The notes beneath the pieces were generated by a model. The model worked only from the letters and a program-made list of their open reading frames with translations, was not told the DNA's origin and searched no databases. From Streptomyces cavernae (GTDB lineage Bacteria > Actinomycetota > Actinomycetes > Streptomycetales > Streptomycetaceae), in NCBI RefSeq assembly GCF_004023625.1, contig NZ_RPDJ01000023.1, positions 162,765 to 226,764 of the forward strand: 64,000 nt of DNA. Reading direction: 5' to 3'. Positions within the stretch are counted from its first letter, which is position 1. The number at the start of each line of letters is the position of its first letter. The translations under genes and the position numbers were made by a program. Below, one piece after another: positions 18,720 through 27,578 of the stretch.

Positions 18720-20513
18720 TCAGAACAACAGGTTGTACTGGTTGTAGCCGGCGCCCAGGCTGATCCGTGTGCCGAAGAGGGACGAGGACGCCTTGCCCGT
18801 GCCGGGGTACAGCCACAGCTTGCCCCCGGAGTCGCGAGCCATGAGGTCGGCCTTGCCGTCGCCGGTCACGTCGCCGCTCGCCACGTACGCGGTGAACTTC
18901 CAGCCGGTGCGTGCCGTGATACGGGTGGCGAACGGCTTCGAGGTCACGCCGGTGCCGCGGTACAGGTAGACGGTGCCGGAGCTGTTGCGGACCAGCAGGT
19001 CGGCCTTGCCGTCGCCGGTGAGGTCGCCGTGGCCGATGAGCTTGACGCCCTTCCACGCCTTGTTGACGATCCGCACCTTGGCGTTGAACTGGCCGTTGCC
19101 CTTGCCCGGGTACAGGAACACCGAGCCGTAGGCGTCGAGCGCGACCAGGTCGGGGCGGGCGTCACCGGTGAGGTCGCCTGGTATGGCGTACGACTTGTAG
19201 CCGCCCCAGACCGTACTCACGATCTGGTCCTTCCACTCCTCCTGTGCCGCGTTCCAGTACATGCGGTGGATCTTGCCGTCGCTCTTGTCGCGGTGGATGA
19301 GGTCCTGGTCCCAGTTGCGGTCCAGATCCGCCTGCAGCATCCAGTTCGCGCTCTGCCAGCCGTTGCCCGCGTACTTCCGCTTGGCGAGCGACTTGCCCTT
19401 GCTGTTCTGCTGGTAGAGGTTTCCGGAGGGGGTTCGGGCCATCAGGTCGGCACGGCCGTCGAACGACAGGTTGGTGTCGTCGATGCGCGGCTGCGCGACC
19501 CCGGTGAAGGCGGACACCTTGGTGAAGACCGGGTAGGCGCCCTTCCCGGTGCAGCCCTCGACTCCCCAGGAGACGACGCCGACGACCTTGCCGGCGACGA
19601 CGAGCGGACCGCCGGAGTCGCCGTTGCAGGGGCTCTTGGTGCCCTCGTCGGTGCCGGTGGCGGGGGTGCCCGCGCAGATCATCGAGCCCTCGGCGAAGAT
19701 GTCCTTGCCGAGCACGGTCCGCATCGCGCTGTTGCAGGTCGAGTCGGCGACCAGAGGCAGGTTCACCTTGCGCAGCTTTGCGGAGAGTTCGGCGCCCGCG
19801 CCGCCGGACGTCAGGCCCCATCCGTAGACGGTGGCGGTGGTGCCGGGCTTGTAGAGCGCGCTGTCGTTCGACGCGGCCAGCCGCAGCCACTGCTGCTTCA
19901 GGGGCTGGTTCAGGGTGAGGACGGCGATGTCGTTGCGGACGGTGCTCGGGTTGTAGCCGGGGTGGACCCACTGCTGCCAGACGCCCACCGTGGTTCCGCC
20001 GGCACCGAGGTCGGCGCTGCCGGCCTGCACGGTACCGTTCTCGACCCAGTCCAGGCCCGCGACGCAGTGCGCCGCGGTGAGGACCTTGTTGGGGGCCACC
20101 AGGGTGCCGCCGCAGAAGTAGCCCTCGTCGGTGGCGCTGTCGTAGTAACCGAGTTGGACCATCCACGGCGAGGACGAGACGGCCGTCACGCTGCCGCCGA
20201 CGATGAACGGAGACACCTTCTGGGACCCGGCGGTGGCGGACCCCTCGGTGGCCGCCTGCTGCTTCTGGTCCTTGTTCTCGGCCGCCTGCTTCTCGGCGGC
20301 GTTCAGCAGCCGCCCGCGTAACTCCTTGGCGGAGTCGGTCGGCCCGGGAGCGGCCGGAGCCGCGAGACCCGGGTCGCCCGACGCCCCGTCGACGCCGGTC
20401 GCGATCGCGGTGTTCGCCACGACGGCACCGGCGCCGCCCAGCGCGAGTGCGATGGCGGCCGCGGAAAGCGCCGTGCGGGGGCGTCGCCAACGGCTGGGCA
20501 GAGCGTGCTTCAC
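18720..20513 (-). CDS. secreted chymotrypsin-fold serine protease with FG-GAP/VCBS repeats
   Basis: 597 residues. Signal peptide (hydrophobic residues about 15-38), a Gln/Lys-rich propeptide, and a mature start near IVGG (residue 104). The catalytic triad is His149 (TAAHC), Asp195 (NDIAVL) and Ser300 (GDSGGP). Six cysteines could form the usual three disulfides. The residue at the trypsin Asp189 position is Ser294, which points to chymotrypsin- or elastase-like rather than trypsin-like specificity. Residues about 345-597 are FG-GAP repeats with Asp-rich loops (DLTGDARPD, DLTGDGKAD, DVTGDGKAD) that bind calcium in related beta-propellers and may bind substrate or the wall. GTG start with AGGAG upstream. 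Confidence 0.92.
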   Translation of the reverse strand: MKHALPSRWRRPRTALSAAAIALALGGAGAVVANTAIATGVDGASGDPGLAAPAAPGPTDSAKELRGRLLNAAEKQAAENKDQKQQAATEGSATAGSQKVSPFIVGGSVTAVSSSPWMVQLGYYDSATDEGYFCGGTLVAPNKVLTAAHCVAGLDWVENGTVQAGSADLGAGGTTVGVWQQWVHPGYNPSTVRNDIAVLTLNQPLKQQWLRLAASNDSALYKPGTTATVYGWGLTSGGAGAELSAKLRKVNLPLVADSTCNSAMRTVLGKDIFAEGSMICAGTPATGTDEGTKSPCNGDSGGPLVVAGKVVGVVSWGVEGCTGKGAYPVFTKVSAFTGVAQPRIDDTNLSFDGRADLMARTPSGNLYQQNSKGKSLAKRKYAGNGWQSANWMLQADLDRNWDQDLIHRDKSDGKIHRMYWNAAQEEWKDQIVSTVWGGYKSYAIPGDLTGDARPDLVALDAYGSVFLYPGKGNGQFNAKVRIVNKAWKGVKLIGHGDLTGDGKADLLVRNSSGTVYLYRGTGVTSKPFATRITARTGWKFTAYVASGDVTGDGKADLMARDSGGKLWLYPGTGKASSSLFGTRISLGAGYNQYNLLF

Positions 20514-20750
20514 TCAGGGCTCCTGGTGTGAGTCGAGTACGTCGACCTGGGCTCGTGGAACACGGGACCCAGGAGAGTGCAGATGGGTGCGCGGGCCCGA
20601 GGAAGGCGTTCGACGCACCGGCCCGACGTGTGTTCGAGCGAAACCGCGGAGCCCCCCTCCGGCGAAGAGAGATCGTACGTTGTCACCGGGCCCGAGTCCC
20701 ACGCAATAACGGGAATCGCAAGAGTTTTTGCGGCGCCGGTGAGTGTCATG
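20514..20750. other. non-coding part of the gap between divergent protease genes
   Basis: No convincing gene. It holds the promoter side of the minus-strand protease and ends at a strong plus-strand terminator (20751-20790) that has no plus-strand gene before it. A short hairpin CGCAA...TTGCG lies near 20717-20733. Confidence 0.5.
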
Positions 20751-20790
20751 GCCGCCCGGGCCGTCCCCGGTTCACGGCCCGGGCGGCTTT
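20751..20790 (+). terminator. strong intrinsic terminator with no plus-strand gene upstream
   Basis: 14-bp perfect stem (20751-20764 with 20774-20787), 9-base loop, then TTT. It sits about 95 bases before the HtrA-like gene and could end a small RNA or act as an attenuator in the HtrA leader. Confidence 0.7.
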
Positions 20791-20834
20791 GTCCAGGCGG
20801 CTTTATATCGGGCATACAGCCTTCTGTCGGGCTT

Positions 20835-20867
20835 CTCAGGGAGCCCTCAGGGAGCTCTCATAAGAGC
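20835..20867 (+). promoter_or_regulatory. three 11-bp direct repeats, probable response-regulator site before the HtrA-like gene
   Basis: CTCAGGGAGCC, CTCAGGGAGCT and CTCATAAGAGC follow each other at exactly 11-bp spacing, one helical turn, ending 18 bases before the ATG. OmpR-family regulators bind such same-face direct repeats, and the next regulator gene downstream (22471) is of that family. Confidence 0.65.
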
Positions 20868-20884
20868 GCGCCAAGCTCTGAGAC

Positions 20885-22066
20885 ATGACCGAGAGCTTCC
20901 GCAGCGGCGAGTATCCGCAGGGCGACCCCCAGCAGTCTGGTTACCCCCAGCAGTCCGCGTACCCTCAGCGGTCGGCGGACCCCCAGCAGCACTCCTCCAC
21001 TCCCGTGCACCCCGACTGGCCCGCACCGCCGGCCTACCCCGCCCCGGCCCCCGGTCCGGCGGCCGCCCCGGCGACGGGCGCGCAGACCGCGGTCGGCGGC
21101 GGCGACGGCAGCGGCACCGGTCACACCGCGGTCCTGAACGCCGACGCCGCCGCGGCTCCCGCGAACGCGCTCACGCCCACCCCCACGCCCACCCCGAAGA
21201 AGCGCGCCCGGGGCCCTCTCGCCCTGCTGGCCGCCGTGGCGATCGCCGCCGCGGCCGTCGGCGGCGGCACCGCGTACGGCATCCAGCAGCTGACCGGCGG
21301 CGACAACACGGTGGCCAGCAGCAGCACCACCACCAGCGTGGTGGCCGCCAGCCAGAAGGGCACGATCGCCGGAGTGGCCGCCGCGGTCAGCCCGAGCACC
21401 GTGGAGATCAGCGCGGCCTCGAACTCCGGCGAGTCCACCGGCTCCGGCGTGATCATCACCAGCGACGGCGAGATCATCACCAACAACCACGTCATCTCCG
21501 GCGCCTCCTCGATCAAGGTGGCCACCAGCGACGGCAAGACGTACACGGCGCGGGTCGTCGGCACCGACAGCAAGAAGGACCTCGCGCTGATCAAGCTGGA
21601 GAACGCCTCCGGCCTGAAGGCGGCCACCCTGGGCGACTCCGACGGCGTCAAGGTCGGCGACCAGGTCGTGGCGATCGGTTCCCCCGAGGGCCTCACCGGC
21701 ACCGTCACCAGCGGCATTGTCTCCGCGCTCGCCCGTGACGTCACCGTGTCCACCGACGAGAACCAGGGCCGGCAGCCCGGACAGGACGACGGATGGCCGT
21801 TCGAGTTCGGCGGACAGCAGTTCAACGGCGACACCGGCTCGTCCACGACCACCTACAAGGCGCTCCAGACGGACGCCTCGCTCAACCCCGGCAACTCCGG
21901 CGGCGCGCTGATCGACATGAACGGCAACATCATCGGCATCAACTCGGCCATGTACTCGGCCGCCGAAAGCTCCGCCGGCGCGGGCAGCGTCGGCCTCGGC
22001 TTCGCCATCCCCGTCAACACGGTCAAGGCCGACCTGGCGAGCCTGCGCAGCGGCTCGCGGAACTGA
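20885..22066 (+). CDS. HtrA/DegP-like membrane-anchored serine protease without PDZ domain
   Basis: 393 residues. A long Pro/Gln/Tyr-rich cytoplasmic N-terminus (1-105), one transmembrane helix (about 111-130), then an extracytoplasmic S1C protease domain with His202 (TNNHVI), Asp232 (KKDLALIKL) and Ser338 (GNSGGAL). The chain ends right after the protease domain, so the PDZ domain usual in HtrA is absent. It precedes an MprAB-like two-component system. In mycobacteria a homologous protease (PepD) is controlled by MprAB in the envelope stress response (family knowledge). Confidence 0.92.
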   Translation: MTESFRSGEYPQGDPQQSGYPQQSAYPQRSADPQQHSSTPVHPDWPAPPAYPAPAPGPAAAPATGAQTAVGGGDGSGTGHTAVLNADAAAAPANALTPTPTPTPKKRARGPLALLAAVAIAAAAVGGGTAYGIQQLTGGDNTVASSSTTTSVVAASQKGTIAGVAAAVSPSTVEISAASNSGESTGSGVIITSDGEIITNNHVISGASSIKVATSDGKTYTARVVGTDSKKDLALIKLENASGLKAATLGDSDGVKVGDQVVAIGSPEGLTGTVTSGIVSALARDVTVSTDENQGRQPGQDDGWPFEFGGQQFNGDTGSSTTTYKALQTDASLNPGNSGGALIDMNGNIIGINSAMYSAAESSAGAGSVGLGFAIPVNTVKADLASLRSGSRN

Positions 22067-22091
22067 CGAGTAACCCCATCGGAGGTCCCTC

Positions 22092-22328
22092 ATGATCACC
22101 GTCGTCCAGCACACCACGCTCCCCGCGCCGGCCTCCGACGCGGCCGGCCTCACCCTGGCCCTGGCGGTCGCCCGCGAGCTGCACACCCCGGCGCCCCGCG
22201 CGCCGGAGGTGGCGGCCACCCCGGCCGCACGCACTCCGGCCACCCCGGCCGCACGCACTCCGGCCGCCCGCGGCACGAGCACGGCCCGCCGCACCCGCGC
22301 GGCCCGCCGCCGCCCGGTCCGAGGCTGA
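22092..22328 (+). CDS. small Ala/Pro/Arg-rich protein of unknown function
   Basis: 78 residues with a good SD (GGAGG, 7 bases before ATG). The first half is mildly hydrophobic (AAGLTLALAVAREL). The second half has repeated ATPAARTPA units and a strongly basic end (ARRTRAARRRPVRG). It lies 26 bases after the HtrA-like gene and before the response regulator. It could be a nucleic-acid-binding or disordered peptide. No family recognised. It may be a chance frame, but the ribosome site argues for translation. Confidence 0.5.
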   Translation: MITVVQHTTLPAPASDAAGLTLALAVARELHTPAPRAPEVAATPAARTPATPAARTPAARGTSTARRTRAARRRPVRG

Positions 22329-22470
22329 GTCCCCGCCGCCGCCCGCCACGGGGCTGAGCCCTCGCCGCCCGGTCCGAGCTGAGCCCCTCCGCGAGAGGCC
22401 GCGAGCCCTGCGACGCCGCGTACCCTGCGAGGCTGAAGGCCTCCCCGTCCACATCACCCGAGGAAGACCG

Positions 22471-23202
22471 ATGAGCCCCGCCGAAGGCGACCGTGACATC
22501 CAGCGCATCCTGATCGTCGACGACGAGCCCGCCGTGCGGGAGGCGCTCCAGCGCAGCCTCGCCTTCGAGGGGTACGAAACCGAGGTGGCCGTGGACGGCG
22601 CGGACGCGCTGGACAAGGCCCTCGTCTACCAGCCGGACCTGGTCGTCCTCGACATCCAGATGCCGCGCATGGACGGACTGACCGCGGCCCGCAGGATGCG
22701 CGGCGCGGGCACCACCACGCCGATCCTCATGCTGACGGCCCGCGACACCGTCGGCGACCGCGTCACCGGCCTCGACGCGGGCGCCGACGACTACCTGGTC
22801 AAGCCCTTCGAACTCGACGAGCTCTTCGCCCGCATCCGCGCGCTGCTGCGCCGCAGCTCCTACGCCGCCCAGACGGTCGGCGCCCCCGAGGACGAGGCAC
22901 TCACCTTCGCCGACCTGCGCATGGACCTCGCCACCCGCGAGGTCACGCGCGGCGGCCGGCCGGTGGAGCTGACCCGTACCGAGTTCACCCTGCTCGAGAT
23001 GTTCATGGCCCACCCGCGCCAGGTGCTGACCCGCGAGCAGATCCTGAAGGCGGTGTGGGGCTTCGACTTCGAGCCCAGCTCCAACTCACTGGACGTCTAC
23101 GTCATGTACCTGCGCCGCAAGACCGAGGCGGGCGGCGAGCCGCGCCTGGTGCACACGGTGCGGGGCGTGGGGTATGTGCTGCGGTCGGGCGGCGCGGAGT
23201 GA
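22471..23202 (+). CDS. OmpR-family response regulator (MprA-like)
   Basis: 243 residues. The receiver domain has acidic pocket Asp17/Asp18, phospho-acceptor Asp61 (VVLDIQMP) and the conserved Lys in LVKPFE. The C-terminal winged helix (about 140-240) ends in RLVHTVRGVGYVLR. Stop and histidine-kinase start overlap by one base. It likely controls the HtrA-like protease upstream, whose promoter has 11-bp-spaced direct repeats. Confidence 0.93.
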   Translation: MSPAEGDRDIQRILIVDDEPAVREALQRSLAFEGYETEVAVDGADALDKALVYQPDLVVLDIQMPRMDGLTAARRMRGAGTTTPILMLTARDTVGDRVTGLDAGADDYLVKPFELDELFARIRALLRRSSYAAQTVGAPEDEALTFADLRMDLATREVTRGGRPVELTRTEFTLLEMFMAHPRQVLTREQILKAVWGFDFEPSSNSLDVYVMYLRRKTEAGGEPRLVHTVRGVGYVLRSGGAE

Positions 23203-24659
23203 TGAAGCGGTTCCGCTCCCTGCCCCTGCGCTCCCGACTGGCCTTGCTGGTCGCGGCGGCGGTGGCGTTCGCGGTGGCGGCGGTGTCGGTGACGTGCTGG
23301 TTCATCGTGCAGGGGAAGTTGTACGACGAGCTCGACAACGACCTGCGCGCGGCGAACAGGACTCTGCCGATCGAGAAGATCACCGAGATCATCAGCGACT
23401 GCTCCCCGACCCCGTCGAGCATCGGGGACGGCTTTCACGTGCGGTCCTCGGCGTATGTCCAACTGATCAAGTCGGACGGCTCCTACTGCGTCTTCGACTA
23501 TTCCGCGGGTGTTTTGAAAGTCACCGACAGCGACAAGAAGGTGACCGAGAACGGAGACCCGACCAAGGGGATCCGGCGCAACGGTTCCGACTCCGACGGC
23601 AACGCGGTGCGCGTGCTGACCATGCCCCTGACCGCGGACTACGGACCCGGCGACAAGCGGCTGATCGACGGCGCGGGCATCATGATCGCCGTCTCGCTCA
23701 GGGGGACGCAGTCCACCCTGAACGAACTGTCCCTGATCCTGCTTCTCGTCTCCGGCATCGGAGTCATCGGCGCAGGCGCCGCCGGCCTCACAGTCGCCCG
23801 AGCCGGCCTCCGCCCCGTCGACAAGCTCACCGAGGCCGTCGAGCACGTCGCCCGCACCGAGGACCTGACCATCCGCATCCCGGTCGACGACGCCAGCGAC
23901 GACGAGATCGCCCGGCTCTCCCGTTCCTTCAACTCGATGACGGGCGCCCTCGCCAGCTCCCGCGACCTCCAGCAACAACTCATCGCCGACGCCGGCCACG
24001 AGCTGCGCACCCCGCTTACCTCCCTCCGCACCAACATCGAACTCCTCAGCCGCAGCGAGGAGACCGGCCGGGCCATCCCCCCGGAGGACCGCAAAGCCCT
24101 GCTCGCCTCCGTCAAGGCGCAGATGACCGAGTTGGCCTCGCTCATAGGCGACCTGCAGGAGCTCTCGCGCTCGGACTCGGGCCAGCACGGCAAGGGCATG
24201 CAGATCGTCGACTTCCAGGACACCGTGGAGAACGCCCTGCGCCGCGCCCGGCTGCGCGGTCCGGAGCTGACCATCACCGCGGACCTCCAGCCGTGGTACG
24301 TCCGGGGTGAGCCGGCCGCACTGGAGCGTGCGGTGGTCAACATCCTCGACAACGCGGTGAAGTTCAGCCCGCAGGGCGGCGTTGTCGAAGTGGTACTGGT
24401 GAAGGGCCAGTTGACGGTACGGGACCACGGCCCGGGCATCCCGACGGACGAACTCCCGCACGTCTTCGACCGCTTCTGGCGCTCTCCGTCGGCACGCGCC
24501 CTGCCCGGCTCCGGCCTGGGCCTGTCGATCGTGGCTCGTACGGTCCAGCAGGCAGGCGGTGAGGTGTCCCTGCGCCCGGCACACGGCGGCGGGACGGTGG
24601 CGATGGTACGACTGCCCGGAGCCGCGACACCGCCACCGGAGACGCCGGAGACGCTTTAG
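23202..24659 (+). CDS. sensor histidine kinase (MprB-like)
   Basis: 485 residues. TM1 at about 13-36, an external sensor loop (about 38-172) with two cysteines (Cys67, Cys96) that may pair, TM2 at about 175-200, HAMP at about 200-250, phospho-accepting His266 (ADAGHELRTPL), and an ATPase domain with N-box NILDNAVKFSP, DHGPGIP and GSGLGLSIV. Forms an operon with the response regulator. The stop codon lies at the edge of a long tandem-repeat region. Confidence 0.93.
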   Translation: MKRFRSLPLRSRLALLVAAAVAFAVAAVSVTCWFIVQGKLYDELDNDLRAANRTLPIEKITEIISDCSPTPSSIGDGFHVRSSAYVQLIKSDGSYCVFDYSAGVLKVTDSDKKVTENGDPTKGIRRNGSDSDGNAVRVLTMPLTADYGPGDKRLIDGAGIMIAVSLRGTQSTLNELSLILLLVSGIGVIGAGAAGLTVARAGLRPVDKLTEAVEHVARTEDLTIRIPVDDASDDEIARLSRSFNSMTGALASSRDLQQQLIADAGHELRTPLTSLRTNIELLSRSEETGRAIPPEDRKALLASVKAQMTELASLIGDLQELSRSDSGQHGKGMQIVDFQDTVENALRRARLRGPELTITADLQPWYVRGEPAALERAVVNILDNAVKFSPQGGVVEVVLVKGQLTVRDHGPGIPTDELPHVFDRFWRSPSARALPGSGLGLSIVARTVQQAGGEVSLRPAHGGGTVAMVRLPGAATPPPETPETL

Positions 24660-25111
24660 CTCTCCCGCTCAGCCCCTGGGCTCAGCCCCCGCTCAGCCCC
24701 TGGGCTCAGCCCTCCCGCTCAGCCCCTGGGCTCAGCCCCCGCTCAGCCCTCGGGCTCAGCCCCCGCTCGGCCCTCCCGATCAGCCCTGCCGCCAGCCCCC
24801 GGCTCAGCCCTCGGGCTCGGCCCCCGCTCGGCCCTCCCGATCAGCCCTGCCGCCAGCCCCCGGCTCAGCCCTCGGGCTCGGCCCCCGGTCGGCCCTCCCG
24901 GGCAGCCCTGCCGCCAGCCCCCGGCTCAGCCCTCGGGCTCGGCCCCCGGTCGGCCCTCCCGATCAGCCCTGCCGCCAGCCCCCACTCAGCCTCCCGCTCA
25001 GCTCCTGCTCGGCCCTGCCGCCAGCCCCCACTCAGCCCCCACTCAGCCTCCCGCTCAGCTCCTGCTCGGCCCTGCCGCCAGCCCCCACTCAGCCCCCACT
25101 CAGCCTCCCGC
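24660..25111. repeat. long tandem repeats (61-bp x4, then about 57-bp x2) between convergent genes
   Basis: CTCAGCCC-rich sequence fills the whole 452-base gap between the histidine kinase and the AraC gene. Four 61-bp units start at 24741, 24802, 24863 and 24924 with few mismatches. A second, about 57-bp unit type follows from about 24984 to 25111. The flanking stop codons (TAG of the kinase and the TCA of the AraC gene at 25112) are part of repeat-like sequence. No gene is supported here. Confidence 0.9.
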
Positions 25112-25987
25112 TCAGCTCTCCCCGACCGGTGTCCGTTCCACCGGGATCCACAGTTCCGCGTCCGCCTGTGCCGCGTCCTCGGACAGCCGGGTCCGCAGGA
25201 TCTCGGGACCCGGCCGGCTCCGGTACGGGTTGGACGGGAACCACTGTGTGAACACGTCCCGCCACAGGTACTGGAGCGTTTGCGGGAACGGCCCCGAGCT
25301 CTCGAAGACGGCCCACGTCCCAGCCGGGACGGTGAGCTCGTCCATGCCCTCGGGCACGGCGGCGCGGGTCACCACTCCGTGGTAATAGTCGAGTTCGGTC
25401 CCCTCGGCTCGGCTTTCGTCGAGGTTGTCGCTCACCGAGACGACCCCCTCCGGCTCCTGGTCGGACAGGCTTTGCAGGTGTTGCAGCGTCTCCTGGCCGA
25501 TGCTCCGGATGAACGCGGCGATGGCCGGGTTCACCCCCTCGTGCACGAGGGGGACGCGCGCCTTCCTGCCGACCACCCGGAACTCCTCCTTCTCCACGAC
25601 CCGGTACCGCATGCTGGTGCTCCCTTCGACGATGAGGCGGAAGGACATACGTGGCTGGGACTGCAGACTCGAACCAAGCCGCCTGACCTCGCCGGGACCG
25701 ACGCCGTGCATCGCGCGGAACGCCCGCGCGAACGCCTCCCCGGAGGAGTAGCCGTACCGCACGGCGATCTCCAGCAGCGTGCGCTCCCCCGCGAGGACCT
25801 CGGCACCCGCGACGGTGAGCCGCCTGCGCCGGACGTACTCCGACAGCGGAATGCCCGCCAACGCGGAGAACAGCCGTCGGAAGTGGTACTCCGACGTCAT
25901 CGCGATCCGTGCCAGGTCGGCCACCTCGATGCCCTGATCGAGGTTGGCTTCGATGTGTTCCATGGCCTGGTTCAGCCGCTCCAGCAC
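25112..25987 (-). CDS. AraC-family regulator with GyrI-like effector domain
   Basis: 291 residues. The N-terminal double helix-turn-helix is at about 5-105 (ADLARIAMTSEYHFRRLFSA, then LEIAVRYGYSSGEAFARAF). The C-terminal GyrI/SOUL-like small-molecule domain is at about 130-288. This is the Rob/BmrR-type layout that binds bulky hydrophobic or cationic ligands. GTG start preceded by GGGAAGGGGG. Single gene, target unknown. Confidence 0.9.
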   Translation of the reverse strand: MLERLNQAMEHIEANLDQGIEVADLARIAMTSEYHFRRLFSALAGIPLSEYVRRRRLTVAGAEVLAGERTLLEIAVRYGYSSGEAFARAFRAMHGVGPGEVRRLGSSLQSQPRMSFRLIVEGSTSMRYRVVEKEEFRVVGRKARVPLVHEGVNPAIAAFIRSIGQETLQHLQSLSDQEPEGVVSVSDNLDESRAEGTELDYYHGVVTRAAVPEGMDELTVPAGTWAVFESSGPFPQTLQYLWRDVFTQWFPSNPYRSRPGPEILRTRLSEDAAQADAELWIPVERTPVGES

Positions 25988-26183
25988 CCCGGCCCCCTTC
26001 CCTTTCGATCACTCACGTTACGAAGGACCCACCCCACCGGACCCGACATCCTGTGCCCGGCCCGGTCGGGTGCGACAGCCACCTCCCGGAACCGTCGAGC
26101 CGTCAGCCGGAGCAGCAGCCACCTTTCCGCCGCCTGCTGCGACTGACCAGCGATTCGTAGCCCCCACACGGCGACCGAGCAGA

Positions 26184-26462
26184 ACGTCCTTCTTTCTCGG
26201 CCGCAACCGGCACCCGGGCGGAGATACGACCGTCGACCTGCAGACCACCGTCCGCAACAGCACGCTGAGCGCCGCGATCAAGTCCACACCGTGGTCGGAC
26301 ATGGGCGGCTTCTCGTGGAGGGACGACCGGTTCGCCGAGTACAGGAACTCCGGGCCGGGGTCGGGCGCGGCAAGCTCCGACCGCCCTCAGCTCAAGGACG
26401 CCCAGGCGGCGAACCAGGAGGTCGCGGACTGGCTGGGCGACTGGACGCCGGCGGTCGGCTGA
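26184..26462 (+). pseudogene. C-terminal remnant of a pectinesterase
   Basis: An open frame of about 92 codons reads FFLGRNRHPGGD, TPWSDMGGFSW, RFAEYRNSGPGS and SDRPQLKDAQAA. These match, in order, the last third of plant-type and bacterial pectin methylesterases (LGRPW, PW..M, F.EY.N.GPG). The catalytic Asp/Asp/Arg region is absent, and the preceding codons look unrelated and Pro/Arg-rich. No start codon or ribosome site fits. I call it a decayed 3' fragment, from deletion of a carbohydrate-esterase gene. The neighbouring LacI-type regulator may be a leftover of the same catabolic locus. Confidence 0.7.
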
Positions 26463-26502
26463 GCCGTACGGATGGCATGAAGGCGTACGCGGTGTGCGGG
26501 GG

Positions 26503-27528
26503 TCAGCCCCCGCACCCACAAGATCGCCGCACCACCAGCCGCGACGGGAACAGCTTGACGCGTTCGCGGCGCGCGCCCCCGGCGCGGATGCCGTCGTCGA
26601 GGACCAGGTCCACGGCCGCCCGGGCCATCGCCGGGCGGTCGGAGGCGACCGTCGTCAGCGGCGGGTCGGTGAGGGCGGCTTCCTTGACGTCGTCGAAGCC
26701 GGCCACGGCCAGTTCTCCGGGTACGTCGATGCGCAGTTCGCGGGCGGCCCGCAGCACACCGATCGCCTGGTCGTCGGTGGAGCAGAAGATCGCCGGCGGG
26801 CGGTCCGGCCCGGAAAGCAGGCGCAGGGCCGCCTCGTAGGCGTCGTAGCGGTTGTAGAGCGCCTCGAACAGGCGGCCCTCGGTGGAGATCCCGGCTTCCC
26901 CCATCGCGCGCCGCCAGCCCTCGACGTGGTCGGAGACCGGGTCGCCGACGACCGGCGTCTCCGCGACACCGCCGAGGCAGGCGACATAGGGGTGGCCGTG
27001 CTCCAGCAGATGGCGGGTGGCGAGCTGGGCGCCGCCCACGTCGTCCGTGACGACGGCGACGTCGTCGATGACCTCGGGGCGCTCGTGCAGCAGCACCACC
27101 CGGGCGTCCCAGGCCTCGATCTCCGCGGCGGCGTTGTCGTTGAGCGCGTGGCTGACCAGGATCAGACCGGAGACCCGCATGCCGAGGAAGGCACGCAGAT
27201 AGTGGACCTCGCGTTCGGCGACGTAGTCGGTGTTGCCGACGAGGACCATCTTCCCGCGCTCGGCCGCGGCCTGTTCGACCGCGTGCACCATCTCGCCGAA
27301 GAACGGCTGGCGCGCGTCCGGCACGATCATGCCTATGAGGTCGGTCCGCCGGGACGCCATCGCCTGCGCGACCCGGTCGGGCCGGTACCCCAGTTCCTTG
27401 ATCGCGGCGAGCACACGCTCCCGCGTGGCCGGGGCGACCGGCCTCGGTCCGTTGTTGATGACATAGCTGACGACGGCGGTGGAAGTACCCGCCAGCCTCG
27501 CCACATCGTCCCGCGTCACCTTGGCCAC
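26503..27528 (-). CDS. LacI-family transcriptional regulator
   Basis: 341 residues. N-terminal LacI helix-turn-helix (residues 3-50, TRDDVARLAGTSTAVVSYVIN, including the hinge helix), then a periplasmic-binding-like sugar domain (about 60-335). The tail has an unusual CGCGG end. Effector unknown. It lies just after the pectinesterase remnant and before glnR on the same strand. Confidence 0.92.
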   Translation of the reverse strand: MAKVTRDDVARLAGTSTAVVSYVINNGPRPVAPATRERVLAAIKELGYRPDRVAQAMASRRTDLIGMIVPDARQPFFGEMVHAVEQAAAERGKMVLVGNTDYVAEREVHYLRAFLGMRVSGLILVSHALNDNAAAEIEAWDARVVLLHERPEVIDDVAVVTDDVGGAQLATRHLLEHGHPYVACLGGVAETPVVGDPVSDHVEGWRRAMGEAGISTEGRLFEALYNRYDAYEAALRLLSGPDRPPAIFCSTDDQAIGVLRAARELRIDVPGELAVAGFDDVKEAALTDPPLTTVASDRPAMARAAVDLVLDDGIRAGGARRERVKLFPSRLVVRRSCGCGG

Positions 27529-27578
27529 GCGCGGAGTCTACGCGGATGGACCGGCCCTGGGCAGGGCTTACGCCCTTC

